Of a DNA stretch of 64,000 bases, positions 25,831-35,109 are shown one piece after another. The stretch spans positions 434,001-498,000 of the forward strand of contig CALOBR010000001.1 of the NCBI GenBank assembly GCA_942491665.1, given 5' to 3'. This stretch comes from CAVQGZ01 sp942491665. Lineage in GTDB: Bacteria > Actinomycetota > Actinomycetes > Jiangellales > Jiangellaceae. Within the stretch, counting starts at the first letter, position 1. The number at the start of each line of letters is the position of its first letter. The notes below the pieces were generated by a model. The model did not search any database and was not told where the DNA came from. It was given only the letters and a program-made list of their open reading frames with translations. The position numbers and the translations under genes are program-made.

Positions 25831-27467
25831 CGCCGTGGTGGCGCGACGCCGTGGTGTACCAGGTCTACATCCGCTCGTTCGCTGACGGCAACGCCGACGG
25901 CACCGGTGACCTCACGGGTCTGCGCTCGCGGCTGCCCTACCTCGCCGACCTCGGCGTGGACGCCATCTGGGTCAACCCCTGGTACCCCTCACCGCTCGCC
26001 GACGGCGGGTACGACGTCGCCGACTACCGCGACATCAACCCGATGTTCGGCACGCTGGAGCAGGCCGAGCAGATGATCGCCGAGGCGCACGCGCTCGGGC
26101 TCAAGGTGCTGGCCGACGTCGTGCCGAATCACACGTCGTCTCAGCACGCCTGGTTCGCCGCGGCGCTCGCGAGCCCGCCGGGCAGCCCTGAGCGGGCCCG
26201 GTACTGGTTTCGTGACGGCCGTGGTGAGCACGGCGCCCTGCCGCCGAACGACTGGCGCAGCACCTTCGGCGGCACGGCCTGGACACAGGTGGTCGAGGCT
26301 GACGGCAGTGCGGGCCAGTGGTACCTGCACCTGTTCGACACCAGCCAGCCCGACCTGAACTGGTCGAACGTCGAGGTCGTCGAGGAGTTCCACGACATCC
26401 TGCGCTTCTGGTTCGACCGGGGCGTCGACGGGTTTCGCATCGACGTGGCGCACGGCATGGCGAAAGACCCCGACCTACCCGACCTGGGCAGCGACGACGA
26501 GGCGCTGATGGCGGCCCCCGACCGCGCCCGTCACCCGCACTGGGACCGCGACGAGGTGCACGAGATCTACCGGGGGTGGCGCGTCGTCGCCGACGCCTAC
26601 CCCGACCCGCGGGTGTTCGTGGGTGAGGTGTGGCTGGACGACCCGGCGAGGCTCGCGCTGTACCTGCGTCCGGACGAGCTGCACACGTCGTTCGCGTTCG
26701 AGCTGACTGACCCCGACTGGGACGCCGCGGGGCTGCGCGCGGGCATCGACAGTGGGCTGGCAGCGGCGCAGGCCGCCGACGCGCCCGCCACGTGGGTGCT
26801 GAGCAACCACGACATCCCGCGGCACGTGTCGCGATTCGGACGTCCGGCCAAGGACCGCGAGCGCTTCGGCCCCAGCAAGTACGACTTCGACGGCCTGGAC
26901 CTCGACCTCGGCCGTGGCCGGGCCCGCGCGGCAGCGTTGCTGAGCCTGGGCCTGCCCGGCAGCGTGTACCTCTACCAGGGCGAGGAGCTGGGGCTGGAAG
27001 AGGTCACCGACATCCCGGACGCCCTGCGCGACGACCCGGTGTTCTTCCGCAGCGAGCACGGCGAGGTCGGACGAGACGGCTGCCGCGTCCCCTTGCCGTG
27101 GGAGCCCGCCGGGGCCTCGCTCGGGTTCGGCGAGAACGGTGCCTGGTTGCCGCAGCCACGGGAGTGGAGCACGCGTGCCGCCTCGGTGCAGCGCGACGAC
27201 CCCGCGTCGATGCTCAGCCTCTACCGCGCGGCGCTGGCCGCCCGGCGACGTGAGCCGGCCCTGACCGCACCGGGCATGACGTGGGTCGACAGCCCGGTCG
27301 ACGTGCTGTGGTTCCGTCGCAGCAGCGCCGACGGGGCCACGGTCGAGGTGGTCGTCAACCTGTCCGCGGCACCCGTCGCGCTGCCGCCGGGTGAGGTTCT
27401 GGTGTCGAGCGGGGCCGTTGGGGACCGGCTGGGAACCGATGAGGCGGCCTGGGTGCTGCTCAGCTGA
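25827..27467 (+). CDS. GH13 alpha-glucosidase / oligo-1,6-glucosidase-like enzyme
   Basis: 546-residue (beta/alpha)8 glycoside hydrolase of family 13. N-terminal WWRDAVVYQVYIRSFAD, nucleophile Asp in GFRIDVAHG (about 205), acid/base Glu in VFVGEVWL (about 264) and third Asp in SNHDIPRH (about 327). Best guess is maltase/isomaltase acting on malto- or isomalto-oligosaccharides, comparable to mycobacterial AglA. GTG start with GGAGGAAC upstream and a 4-nt overlap with glbO. Its 3' end overlaps the convergent gene by 8 nt. Confidence 0.92.
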   Translation: MTPWWRDAVVYQVYIRSFADGNADGTGDLTGLRSRLPYLADLGVDAIWVNPWYPSPLADGGYDVADYRDINPMFGTLEQAEQMIAEAHALGLKVLADVVPNHTSSQHAWFAAALASPPGSPERARYWFRDGRGEHGALPPNDWRSTFGGTAWTQVVEADGSAGQWYLHLFDTSQPDLNWSNVEVVEEFHDILRFWFDRGVDGFRIDVAHGMAKDPDLPDLGSDDEALMAAPDRARHPHWDRDEVHEIYRGWRVVADAYPDPRVFVGEVWLDDPARLALYLRPDELHTSFAFELTDPDWDAAGLRAGIDSGLAAAQAADAPATWVLSNHDIPRHVSRFGRPAKDRERFGPSKYDFDGLDLDLGRGRARAAALLSLGLPGSVYLYQGEELGLEEVTDIPDALRDDPVFFRSEHGEVGRDGCRVPLPWEPAGASLGFGENGAWLPQPREWSTRAASVQRDDPASMLSLYRAALAARRREPALTAPGMTWVDSPVDVLWFRRSSADGATVEVVVNLSAAPVALPPGEVLVSSGAVGDRLGTDEAAWVLLS

Positions 27468-28113
27468 CGAACAGGCCCAACGGGTCACCGACCCGGGCCA
27501 GGGCCACGCCGGCGGACGTGTCGAGTCGGTGCCAGGCACCGATGCTGCGTACCACGACCTGGCCGCCGTCCTGCGACAAGAAGCCCAGGTAGTGGGCCGT
27601 GTGTGCCAGTCGGCTGGGAGCCGATCCCAGCAGCGGCCGTGCCCAGAGATCGGCGGCGATGCCTTCCAGCGCCGCGTTGGCGCCGCGGCCGGCCGGCACC
27701 TGCTGGGCCTGCCGGGTGAACTCCGCCGTGTCGTCCTCGACACGTGCGGCCACCTCAGCGACGTCGAGCCGTCCGACCTCGGCCCAGCCCGAGCGCGGCG
27801 GCAACGGGGACGTCCACACCAAGGCGGGAAGGCGCGGCGGCAGCATCAGCCGGCCGCCGGCCACGGCGCGGGCACGGGCGCCGAGCCCGACGGCTTCGAC
27901 GAGTACGTCCAGGTCAGCCGGCTCGCTCAGTCGGGTGGCACGTAGGCCCAGGGCTTCGAAAGGAGTGGTGACGAACGCCGCGAGCGTCGAGCCCACCGCG
28001 ACCAGGCGCACCGGTGTTCCCGGGTCGTGCCGGGCCGCCCGTTCGGCGAACACCGCGAGGTCGCGGGCCGACCCGGCCAGGTGCAGCACGCCGGCCCCGT
28101 CGACGCCTGACAA
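27460..28113 (-). CDS. Conserved actinobacterial hypothetical protein
   Basis: 217 residues, no domain I recognise. Alanine- and valine-rich, mixed alpha/beta appearance, no membrane segment or signal peptide. It begins with TTG at 28113, 3 nt after the ettA stop, so it is probably translated from the ettA mRNA; a downstream GTG is an alternative start. Mycobacteria have a protein of similar size at a similar place, but I cannot verify homology from sequence alone. Confidence 0.7.
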   Translation of the reverse strand: MSGVDGAGVLHLAGSARDLAVFAERAARHDPGTPVRLVAVGSTLAAFVTTPFEALGLRATRLSEPADLDVLVEAVGLGARARAVAGGRLMLPPRLPALVWTSPLPPRSGWAEVGRLDVAEVAARVEDDTAEFTRQAQQVPAGRGANAALEGIAADLWARPLLGSAPSRLAHTAHYLGFLSQDGGQVVVRSIGAWHRLDTSAGVALARVGDPLGLFVS

Positions 28114-28116
28114 GCG

Positions 28117-29799
28117 TCAGGCCCTGGTCAGCTTGCGGTAGGTCACCCGGTGCGGGCGGGCGGCATCTGCGCCGAGACGCTCGACCTTGTTCTTCTCGTA
28201 GGCCTCGAAGTTGCCCTCGAACCAGAACCACCGCGCCGGGTCGTCCTCGTCGCCCTCGTACGCCAGGATGTGGGTGGCCGTGCGGTCGAGGAACCAGCGG
28301 TCGTGGGAGACCACCACGGCGCATCCGGGGAACTCCAGCAGCGCGTTCTCCAGCGACTGCAGGGTCTCGACGTCGAGGTCGTTGGTCGGCTCGTCGAGCA
28401 GGATCAGGTTGCCGCCCTGCTTGAGCGTGAGCGCCAGGTTCAACCGGTTGCGCTCGCCGCCGGAGAGCACCCCAGCCGGCTTCTGCTGGTCGGGGCCCTT
28501 GAAGCCGAACGCCGCGACGTAGGCCCGCGAGGGCATCTCGACGCTGCCGACCTTGATGTGGTCGAGACCGTCGGAGACGACCTGCCACACCGTCTGCTTG
28601 CCGTCGATACCCGAGCGGTTCTGGTCGACGTAGGAGACCTGAACGGTCTTGCCGATCTTGATGCTGCCCTCGTCAGCCTGCTCGTCCTCCAGCAGCATGC
28701 GGAACAACGTGGTCTTGCCGACGCCGTTCGGACCGACGACCCCGACGATGCCGTTGCGGGGCAGGGTGAACGACAGCCCGTCGAACAGCGTGCGGTCGCC
28801 GAACGACTTCCACAGGTCGTCGACCTCGACCACGACGTCGCCGAGGCGCGGCCCGGGCGGGATCTGGATCTCGTCCATGTCGAGCTTGCGTGTGCGCTCG
28901 GCTTCGGCGGCCATCTCTTCGTAGCGCTTGAGCCGGGCCTGCTGCTTGGCCTGACGGCCCTTGGTGTTGGAGCGCACCCAGGCCAGCTCGTCGGCGAGCC
29001 GCTTGCGCAGCTTCGCGTCCTTCTGGCCCTCGACCTTGAGGCGAGTCTGCTTGGTCTCCAGGTAGGTGGAGTAGTTGCCTTCGTAGGGGTAGGCGCGCCC
29101 GCGGTCGAGCTCGAGGATCCACTCGGCCACGTTGTCGAGGAAGTAGCGGTCGTGCGTGACGGCGACGACGGTGCCGGGGTACTTCTCCAGGTGCTGCTCC
29201 AGCCACATCACGCTCTCGGCGTCAAGGTGGTTGGTGGGCTCGTCCAGCAGCAGCAGGTCAGGCTGCTCGAGCAGAAGCCTGCACAGCGCCACGCGGCGAC
29301 GCTCGCCACCGGAGAGCACCGTGACGTCGGCGTCCGGCGGCGGGCAACGCAGTGCGTCCATCGCCTGCTCGAGCTGGGAGTCGAGGTCCCACGCGTTGCT
29401 GTGGTCGAGCTTCTCCTGAAGCTGGCCCATCTCTTCCAGCAGCGTGTCGTAGTCGGCGTCGGGGTTCGCCAGCTCTTCGCTGATCTCGTTGAACCGGTTG
29501 AGCTGGCCCTTGGTCGCCGCCACTCCGAGCTCGACGTTGCCCAGCACGCTCAGCGACTCGTCAAGCTCCGGCTCCTGGGTGAGGATGCCGACGCTGTAGC
29601 CGGGGCTGAGCAGCGCATCCCCGTTGGACGCCTGGTCGAGCCCGGCCATGATGTGCAGGACGGTCGACTTGCCCGCGCCGTTGGGCCCGACGACACCGAT
29701 CTTCGCCCCGGGCAGGAACGCCAGCGTGACGTCGTCGAGGATCACTTTGTCGCCGTGGGCCTTGCGCGCTTTGCGCATGACGTAGATGAACTCAGCCAT
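28117..29799 (-). CDS. ettA: Energy-dependent translational throttle protein EttA (ABC-F ATPase)
   Basis: 560-residue cytoplasmic ABC-F protein that binds the ribosomal E site and gates early elongation according to ATP/ADP. Two ATP-binding cassettes, each with Walker A (GPNGAGKS near 40; GPNGVGKT near 350), signature LSGGE and Walker B LLLDEPTN; a linker and the EttA arm segment lie between. ATG at 29799 starts MAEFIYVMRKARKAHG, the family N-terminus. Downstream TTG-start gene is coupled; ssb-like gene is 36 nt upstream. Confidence 0.96.
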   Translation of the reverse strand: MAEFIYVMRKARKAHGDKVILDDVTLAFLPGAKIGVVGPNGAGKSTVLHIMAGLDQASNGDALLSPGYSVGILTQEPELDESLSVLGNVELGVAATKGQLNRFNEISEELANPDADYDTLLEEMGQLQEKLDHSNAWDLDSQLEQAMDALRCPPPDADVTVLSGGERRRVALCRLLLEQPDLLLLDEPTNHLDAESVMWLEQHLEKYPGTVVAVTHDRYFLDNVAEWILELDRGRAYPYEGNYSTYLETKQTRLKVEGQKDAKLRKRLADELAWVRSNTKGRQAKQQARLKRYEEMAAEAERTRKLDMDEIQIPPGPRLGDVVVEVDDLWKSFGDRTLFDGLSFTLPRNGIVGVVGPNGVGKTTLFRMLLEDEQADEGSIKIGKTVQVSYVDQNRSGIDGKQTVWQVVSDGLDHIKVGSVEMPSRAYVAAFGFKGPDQQKPAGVLSGGERNRLNLALTLKQGGNLILLDEPTNDLDVETLQSLENALLEFPGCAVVVSHDRWFLDRTATHILAYEGDEDDPARWFWFEGNFEAYEKNKVERLGADAARPHRVTYRKLTRA

Positions 29800-29835
29800 G
29801 GGCGACAAGGGTAGGCGGGCTGCGGGGGTGCTCTC

Positions 29836-30213
29836 TCACGCTGCCTTGGTGCTGCGGGCGTCGACCGTGCGCCGAAACGTCGTGGTGCCCAGCGCCAGGT
29901 TGGGCCCGACGCCCGAGGCCAGCATCACCACGTCGCGGTAGCGGGTGCCGTCCCGCTCGTTCTCCACGACCTCGAGCCGACCAGTGACGACCACCGGGTC
30001 ACCGATCGCCACGCTCGAGGCGACGTTGTCGGCCAGGGGGCCGAAGCAACGCACCGACAGGAACGAGGTCGACTCGCGCTCCTCGCCCACTCGGCCGCGC
30101 CACCGACGCGACGACGCCACCCGAAAGTCGGCGACGTGCATGCCGCTCGCGGCCACCCGGTGCCGCACCGCCGTGGCGACGTTGCCGCTCACCCAGGCCT
30201 GGAAGTCGTTCAT
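29836..30213 (-). CDS. ssb: Single-stranded DNA-binding protein paralogue
   Basis: 125-residue OB-fold protein: MNDFQAWVSGNVATAVRHR, then LSVRCFG and PVVVTGRLEVVENERDGTRYRD are SSB hallmarks. It lacks the long Gly-rich linker and acidic tip of the main replicative SSB, so it resembles the second SSB (SsbB) of mycobacteria and streptomycetes, linked there to competence, sporulation or stress. GGAG precedes the ATG. The upstream 158 nt to the GTPase gene holds a G/C-rich hairpin (CGGGGG/CCCCCG) near the ribosome-binding region and no gene. Confidence 0.9.
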   Translation of the reverse strand: MNDFQAWVSGNVATAVRHRVAASGMHVADFRVASSRRWRGRVGEERESTSFLSVRCFGPLADNVASSVAIGDPVVVTGRLEVVENERDGTRYRDVVMLASGVGPNLALGTTTFRRTVDARSTKAA

Positions 30214-30371
30214 GGTCTGCTCCTGCCGCTCCTCGGGGGTGCCCCCGGTCGTGGATCATCCGCGTTGCAGGCAGAAGCCTGGCCCGGTGCGGCGAGGCCC
30301 ACGAGCGCCATCCGGATGTTGGTGGACGACACGCAGTTACGCGTCACGGGTGTGGACAGTGATCGCGCCGC

Positions 30372-31925
30372 TCAGGCCCCTGCGGCGGTCAGTGACTCGT
30401 GGGCGCGATCGAAGTCGCGTCGCTGAGCACGTAGCGGAAGGTCCAGCCGTGAGTCCGTGTCTCGCCCGATCAGGGCGGTGAGATCGGCCCGCGACGCCTG
30501 CGCACACTCCTGCGCCCACTCCTCGCGGGCACCCCGCACCTGGTGGCTCAGCACAACGGCACCCAGTCCCGATACCCCGGCCAGCAGCGCCGGCACGACC
30601 CAGACCCAGACCGGTACCGCCGACCCCGCCACGACCAGCCCGACGAGCACCAGAGCGACCAGGGCGCTCGCGACCCCCGCAGCAAGCACGGCCCACTGGC
30701 GCTGCCGGTGCTGCGCCCACCACCCCGGCGGCGGTGGTTCGACGTTGCTGGCCGTCGCAGCCGCCTCGGCCCAGCGTTCCGGCATCGACCCGGCGGCCCC
30801 GACGAGCTCGTGGCGCACCTGGTCGGCCCAGACCGGTGGCAGGGGTTGCACGTACTGGTCCAGGTAGCCGAGCAGCAGCCGGCGAGCCGGCTCGCTGGAC
30901 ACTGTCCGAGGCTCCGGCGCATCGGGGACATCTGACCGATCCACCGGCCACCGCAAGGCCTCCGACGCCTGCAGCACAGCCGAGTCGTGCACGGCGGCGA
31001 CCACAGCGTCGATCTCCAACACGTGCGTCAGCTCGCGCACCAGGCTGTCGCGGTCGTCGACGGCCAGCTCGTCGTGGTCCGTCGACCTGGCGCGGTGCGC
31101 TCGCGTGGCAGCCAGCCCGGCTTCGTTGCGGACGGTGCTCGCCAGCACCGCGACGTCCGCCGACAGGCGCTGCGTCGCCGCGAGCCGGGTGTCGACGACG
31201 TCTTCGAGTCGCGCCCGCAGCACGTCGACGCCGTCGCCGCTGCCGGCGGACATGGCCAGCACCTCGACGTCGAGCAGGCCGTCGCGACGCACCAGGCGAC
31301 GAAGGTCGGTGAGGCAGGCCCGCTGCTCGGCCGCGTTCAGCCGGTCGATCTGGTTGAGAACCACCAGTACCACCGACCCGTGCTTGGTGAAGGTAGCCAG
31401 GTACTCCTCGTGCAGCAGAGCGTCGGCGTACTTCACCGGGTCGGTGACCCAGACGACGACGTCCACCAGGCCGACGAGTCGGTCGACCTCGACCCGGTGC
31501 TCGGTGACCATCGAGTCGTGGTCGGGCAGGTCGAGCAGCACGAGGCCGTCCAACGGGTGCGCCGTGTCGTCGAGGGGGCTCTGCCGGGCCACACGTCGGC
31601 GCGACGGCACCGCCAGCCAGTCGAGCAGCGGGTCGGCATCCATGCCGCCCCAGACGCACGCCAGCGCGACCGTCGTCGTCGGGCGACGCACCCCGGCCTC
31701 GGCCAGGTCGAGCCCGGCGAGGGCGTTGAACAGCGTCGACTTGCCCGAGCCGGTCGACCCGGCCAACGCCACCACGGTGAGGTCGAGCCCGAGGCCCGTG
31801 CGCTCACCGGCACGCGTCTTCACCGCCTCGACGTCGGCCACGGTCTCGGCCCTGACGAAGCGGCCCAGCAGCATCGTGGCATCGCTCAGGGCCTTCAGCC
31901 GGGCATCCAGCGTCGACTCGCTCAC
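30372..31925 (-). CDS. Dynamin-like GTPase with C-terminal membrane helices
   Basis: 517 residues. N-terminal GTPase: P-loop AGSTGSGKST (about 54-63), switch PTTT, G3 DLPDHDS and G4 NQID; long helical middle; two adjacent transmembrane helices around 420-470 and a charged cytoplasmic tail. Architecture matches Streptomyces DynB-type bacterial dynamins, which work with a partner in septation. ATG overlaps the upstream GTPase gene by 4 nt. Membrane remodelling during division is the inferred role. Confidence 0.75.
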   Translation of the reverse strand: MSESTLDARLKALSDATMLLGRFVRAETVADVEAVKTRAGERTGLGLDLTVVALAGSTGSGKSTLFNALAGLDLAEAGVRRPTTTVALACVWGGMDADPLLDWLAVPSRRRVARQSPLDDTAHPLDGLVLLDLPDHDSMVTEHRVEVDRLVGLVDVVVWVTDPVKYADALLHEEYLATFTKHGSVVLVVLNQIDRLNAAEQRACLTDLRRLVRRDGLLDVEVLAMSAGSGDGVDVLRARLEDVVDTRLAATQRLSADVAVLASTVRNEAGLAATRAHRARSTDHDELAVDDRDSLVRELTHVLEIDAVVAAVHDSAVLQASEALRWPVDRSDVPDAPEPRTVSSEPARRLLLGYLDQYVQPLPPVWADQVRHELVGAAGSMPERWAEAAATASNVEPPPPGWWAQHRQRQWAVLAAGVASALVALVLVGLVVAGSAVPVWVWVVPALLAGVSGLGAVVLSHQVRGAREEWAQECAQASRADLTALIGRDTDSRLDLPLRAQRRDFDRAHESLTAAGA

Positions 31926-32812
31926 GCGGCCACCTCGACGGTGAGCCGACGCACCGCGTCAGCGAGACGTTCGCATACCTCGTCCTCGATGCTCCCGTCC
32001 TGCTCGGCAACGATCGCCTCGACCTGAGCCACGACGTCGGTGACGGCTCCGGCCACGCTGGAGCGCCGCACCGTCGTGCGAAGCGCAGGGTCCCCGCCGA
32101 GGGCACGCAGCAGGCCCGTCAACGTCGCGACCGCCTCCGCGGGGAGCATGCCGTCGACCGCCTCGTGCTCGGACACGACGACGAGCGGCGAGTCAGCAAG
32201 CCCGGCCTGTGCCATGAGTGTGGCGACGTGGGTCGACACCTTGCCGACGGCGAGCGTGCCTACCCGGTTGAGGACGACCGCGGTCGTGCCCCGGCGTGCG
32301 GCCGATCGGCGCAGCGCCTGCCAGGGGACGGCGTCGGCGTAGCGCGACGCCGACGTGACGGCGAGCCACAGGTCGGCGCTGTCGATGAGGCGCGTGGCGA
32401 CCAGCCGGTTGTGGTGCTCGACGGAGTCGAGGTCAGGTGAGTCCAGGATGGCCAGCCCGGCCGGCATGGCGGGGTCTGCCACGACCTCCGTTCCCTCGGC
32501 CACCGGCCACCCTTCGATGCGCTCGGTGTCGTCAGGATGGTGGACGAGCACCGGCACCCGGGTCGTGGGGCGCAGCACACCGGCGCGCGACACGCGCCGT
32601 CCGACCAGCGAGTTCAGCAGCGTCGACTTGCCGACGCCGGTCGACCCACCGAGGACGACCAGCAGTGGCCGGTCGGCACCGGCCAGCCGCTGCACAAGCC
32701 CTTGGTCGACCTGCTCAGCCAGCGCGACGACGGCCGCGACGCCGTCGACCTCGCGCAGGGCCGCGGCCAGGTCGACGGCCGCGCGCTGGGCAGGCGATGC
32801 CTGGTCGTTCAC
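31922..32812 (-). CDS. Dynamin-family GTPase, short form
   Basis: 296 residues: P-loop GGSTGVGKST (about 55-64), switch PTTR, G3 ILDSPDLDS and G4-like LNRVG; helical ends. Partner of the following membrane-anchored GTPase, with which it overlaps by 4 nt. Actinobacterial DynA relatives are, as I recall, considerably longer, so this copy appears to lack the C-terminal helical region and any membrane helices. ATG at 32812 is 66 nt from the divergent lipoprotein start. Confidence 0.72.
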   Translation of the reverse strand: MNDQASPAQRAAVDLAAALREVDGVAAVVALAEQVDQGLVQRLAGADRPLLVVLGGSTGVGKSTLLNSLVGRRVSRAGVLRPTTRVPVLVHHPDDTERIEGWPVAEGTEVVADPAMPAGLAILDSPDLDSVEHHNRLVATRLIDSADLWLAVTSASRYADAVPWQALRRSAARRGTTAVVLNRVGTLAVGKVSTHVATLMAQAGLADSPLVVVSEHEAVDGMLPAEAVATLTGLLRALGGDPALRTTVRRSSVAGAVTDVVAQVEAIVAEQDGSIEDEVCERLADAVRRLTVEVAA

Positions 32813-32878
32813 CGCCGGCCTCCTCCCCTGCGCGCTGGCTTCGTCGCGACGCGTCGATACGGTGCCATAATCCCGAGC

Positions 32879-33412
32879 ATGATCCGAGCAACCGTGCTGG
32901 TCCGTACCTCTGTCGTCGTCGGGGCAGCCGCCGTGGCCTTGACCGGCTGTGGCAACGCCGTCGACGGACTCGCCGAGGGCGCCGTGGAGAAAGCGCTGGA
33001 GAACGAGATCGGCCCCTCGGCCGACGTGCAGATCGACGGCGACAGCTTCACTGTCGACACCGAGGAGGGCAGCATCACCGCTGGTGCCGGCTCGATTCCC
33101 GACGACTTCCCCGCTGACGTGCCGCTGCCCGAGGGCGAGGTGTCGTTCGCGCAGCGACTCGAGTCGGCCGAAGGACTGGGCTGGAGCGTCGTGGTCACGA
33201 CCAGCGGCGATCCCACGGCCGTGGCCGAGCAGGTCAGCACCGACCTCGAGTCGTCCGGTTTCACCGTCGAGAACGCGAGCCAGTTCGGTGGCACCGACGG
33301 CTCCGGCGGCACCGTGCTGGCCGAGAAGGACGACCTGTCGGTGCTCGTCCTCGTCGCCGGGGACAACGGACAGACCGTGGTGACGTACACCGTGAGCCAG
33401 ACGGGGAGCTAG
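32879..33412 (+). CDS. Lipoprotein of unknown function
   Basis: 177 residues with an N-terminal signal and lipobox LTGC (Cys24). Mature part is acidic, Gly/Ser-rich, with a small alpha/beta domain (DFPADVPLPEGEVSFAQ, later DLESSGFTVEN). Relatives in actinobacteria are uncharacterised. ATG at 32879 follows CATAAT (32866-32871) by 7 nt: one of the clearest leaderless promoters in the window. Confidence 0.82.
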   Translation: MIRATVLVRTSVVVGAAAVALTGCGNAVDGLAEGAVEKALENEIGPSADVQIDGDSFTVDTEEGSITAGAGSIPDDFPADVPLPEGEVSFAQRLESAEGLGWSVVVTTSGDPTAVAEQVSTDLESSGFTVENASQFGGTDGSGGTVLAEKDDLSVLVLVAGDNGQTVVTYTVSQTGS

Positions 33413-33427
33413 TTGAGCACCGTCCCG

Positions 33428-33501
33428 GCGCCCGTAGCTCAGCTGGACAGAGCAGGTGCCTTCTAAGCACTTGGTCGCAGGTTCGAGTCCTGCCGGGCGC
33501 G
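33428..33501 (+). tRNA. tRNA-Arg (TCT)
   Basis: Acceptor GCGCCCG/CGGGCGC, anticodon stem GGTGC/GCACT enclosing CTTCTAA (anticodon TCT), TPsiC GGTTCGAGTCC. CCA not encoded. 15 nt after the lipoprotein stop and 25 nt before orn. Confidence 0.95.
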
Positions 33502-33526
33502 CTGAACGACACGTAGGGTGGCGGGT

Positions 33527-34138
33527 GTGAGTGCTGCCCGACTGATCTGGGTCGACTGCGAGATGACCGGCCTCGACCTGCAGCGCGACGCGCTGGTCGA
33601 GATTGCCGTGCTGGTCACCGACTTCGACCTCACCGTCCTCGGCGAGGGCGTCGACCTCGTGATCGCCCCCCCGCCGGCTGCCCTAGAGACCATGCCCGAG
33701 CGCGTGCGCCAGATGCACACGGAGTCGGGGCTGCTCGAGCGCCTGGCCTCGGGCGTGACGCTGGAGCAGGCGAGTGCGGAGGTGCTCGACTACGTTCGCG
33801 CGCACGTCCCCGACGTCAAGAAGGCCCCGCTGGCCGGCAACTCCGTGCATGTCGACCGCACGTTCCTCGCTCGAGACATGCCCGAGTTCGAGAGCGCGGT
33901 GCACTACCGCAACGTCGACGTGTCCACCATCAAAGAGCTGGCGCGCCACTGGTACCCCCGCACGTACTTCGCCAGCCCCGAGAAGACGGGCAACCACCGG
34001 GCGCTGGGCGATATCCAGGATTCCATCAACGAGCTGCGGTACTACCGGCGGTCGGTCTTCGTGCCCGAGCCGGGCATGACCAGCGCCTCGGCCCGCGCCG
34101 TCGCCACCGACGTCGCTGCAGCGGCCACCGTTTCGTAG
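33527..34138 (+). CDS. orn: Oligoribonuclease (3'-5' exoribonuclease, DEDDh)
   Basis: Degrades 2-5-nt RNA (including pGpG) to mononucleotides. 203 residues: Asp10 and Glu12 in WVDCEMTGLD, later Asp in HVDRTF, and C-terminal His/Asp in NHRALGDIQDS, the complete DEDDh set. GTG at 33527 rather than 33518: TAGGGT (33514-33519) is 7 nt upstream as in leaderless promoters. A tRNA-Arg lies upstream and tRNA-His plus tRNA-Lys downstream. Confidence 0.95.
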   Translation: MSAARLIWVDCEMTGLDLQRDALVEIAVLVTDFDLTVLGEGVDLVIAPPPAALETMPERVRQMHTESGLLERLASGVTLEQASAEVLDYVRAHVPDVKKAPLAGNSVHVDRTFLARDMPEFESAVHYRNVDVSTIKELARHWYPRTYFASPEKTGNHRALGDIQDSINELRYYRRSVFVPEPGMTSASARAVATDVAAAATVS

Positions 34139-34155
34139 GCAGGGCGCGACGCCGG

Positions 34156-34161
34156 TACACT
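34156..34161 (+). promoter_or_regulatory. Possible -10 element of tRNA-His
   Basis: TACACT about 27 nt before the tRNA-His gene; the same hexamer lies before tRNA-Pro. Not verified by a clear -35. Confidence 0.4.
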
Positions 34162-34188
34162 CGTTCTTCGCGCGGCTCGCTGCGCAAT

Positions 34189-34263
34189 GGTGGGTGTAGC
34201 TCAGTCTGGTAGAGCACCTGGTTGTGGTCCAGGTGGCCGCGGGTTCAAGTCCCGTCACTCACC
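34189..34263 (+). tRNA. tRNA-His (GTG)
   Basis: Acceptor GTGGGTG/CACTCAC (one G-U pair), with G at the -1 position opposite C73 as expected for tRNA-His; anticodon stem CCTGG/CCAGG enclosing TTGTGGT (anticodon GTG); TPsiC GGTTCAAGTCC. CCA not encoded. Confidence 0.95.
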
Positions 34264-34269
34264 CGGAAC

Positions 34270-34290
34270 GCGTCAGGAGTACCCTGACGC
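34270..34290 (+). terminator. Hairpin between tRNA-His and tRNA-Lys
   Basis: GCGTCAGG, loop AGTAC, CCTGACGC: perfect 8-bp stem with a 5-nt loop, no T-run. Could be a processing signal or a terminator between the two tRNA genes. Confidence 0.5.
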
Positions 34291-34295
34291 CCCAC

Positions 34296-34368
<73 letters not shown>

Positions 34369-34375
34369 CACACTC

Positions 34376-34978
34376 ATGACAACGCCTCACCCTCCCCCGG
34401 CAGCCCGTCGGATGAGTCCGGGCGAGGCGGATGCGGCGACAAGGCTCGTCCACACTGCCTTCACGCACGACCCGATCATGCGCTGGGTCTGGCCGGACGC
34501 CGGTCGCTGGGCGAGCGTCGGGCGCACGTTCCTCGCCCGGCTCGCCGAGGTGCGCCTGTCCGGCGGCGAGGCCTGGGTGACCGACGACGTCGGCGCCGTC
34601 GCGCTCTGGGAACCCCCGGGCGGCATCTACGCCTCACGACCCGGCCTGTGGCCGGAGTTCAACCGGCTGCTCATGCCCGACGAAGACTTCCGGCTGTCGG
34701 CCTACGACGCCGGGATCGACCGGCGCCGACCCGCCGAGCCGCACTGGTACCTGGGCGTGCTGGCGGTGCACGCCGATCGGCGCGGGCGCGGCCTGGCTCG
34801 CACGGTCGCGACGCCGATCCTCGACTCCGCCGACCGCACCGCGACGTCTGTCGTTCTCGAGACCGCGACCCCGGTCAACCTTGCGGTCTACGCTCACCTC
34901 GGCTTCGAGGTGGACGACGAGGTCGACCTGCCTGACGACGGCCCGCACGTGTGGCTGCTACGCCGCCAACCTGGCTAG
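34376..34978 (+). CDS. GNAT-family N-acetyltransferase
   Basis: 200 residues, single GNAT domain with acetyl-CoA pyrophosphate loop in VLAVHADRRGRGLARTV (about 128-144) and a final strand LLRRQ. Substrate unknown. It begins 7 nt after tRNA-Lys, so it may be read from the tRNA transcript; no Shine-Dalgarno could fit without using the tRNA 3' end. Confidence 0.85.
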   Translation: MTTPHPPPAARRMSPGEADAATRLVHTAFTHDPIMRWVWPDAGRWASVGRTFLARLAEVRLSGGEAWVTDDVGAVALWEPPGGIYASRPGLWPEFNRLLMPDEDFRLSAYDAGIDRRRPAEPHWYLGVLAVHADRRGRGLARTVATPILDSADRTATSVVLETATPVNLAVYAHLGFEVDDEVDLPDDGPHVWLLRRQPG

Positions 34979-35006
34979 CGCTCCACCTGGCCACGCTTCG
35001 GTGTCT

Positions 35007-35038
35007 GCGGCCGGTCTCGGCGAACGCGGCCGGTCTCG
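35007..35038 (+). repeat. 13-bp direct repeat upstream of the decayed endonuclease gene
   Basis: GCGGCCGGTCTCG at 35007-35019 and again at 35026-35038, offset 19 nt. It lies in the 131-nt spacer after the GNAT gene. May mark a past rearrangement; no other gene in the spacer. Confidence 0.45.
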
Positions 35039-35109
35039 ATCCCCGTGGTTGTGGACAGAGCGGTGGTCGGCCGGGGGATTGTGTCGGCCCCTCCGGGGAT
35101 GCTGGTCGC

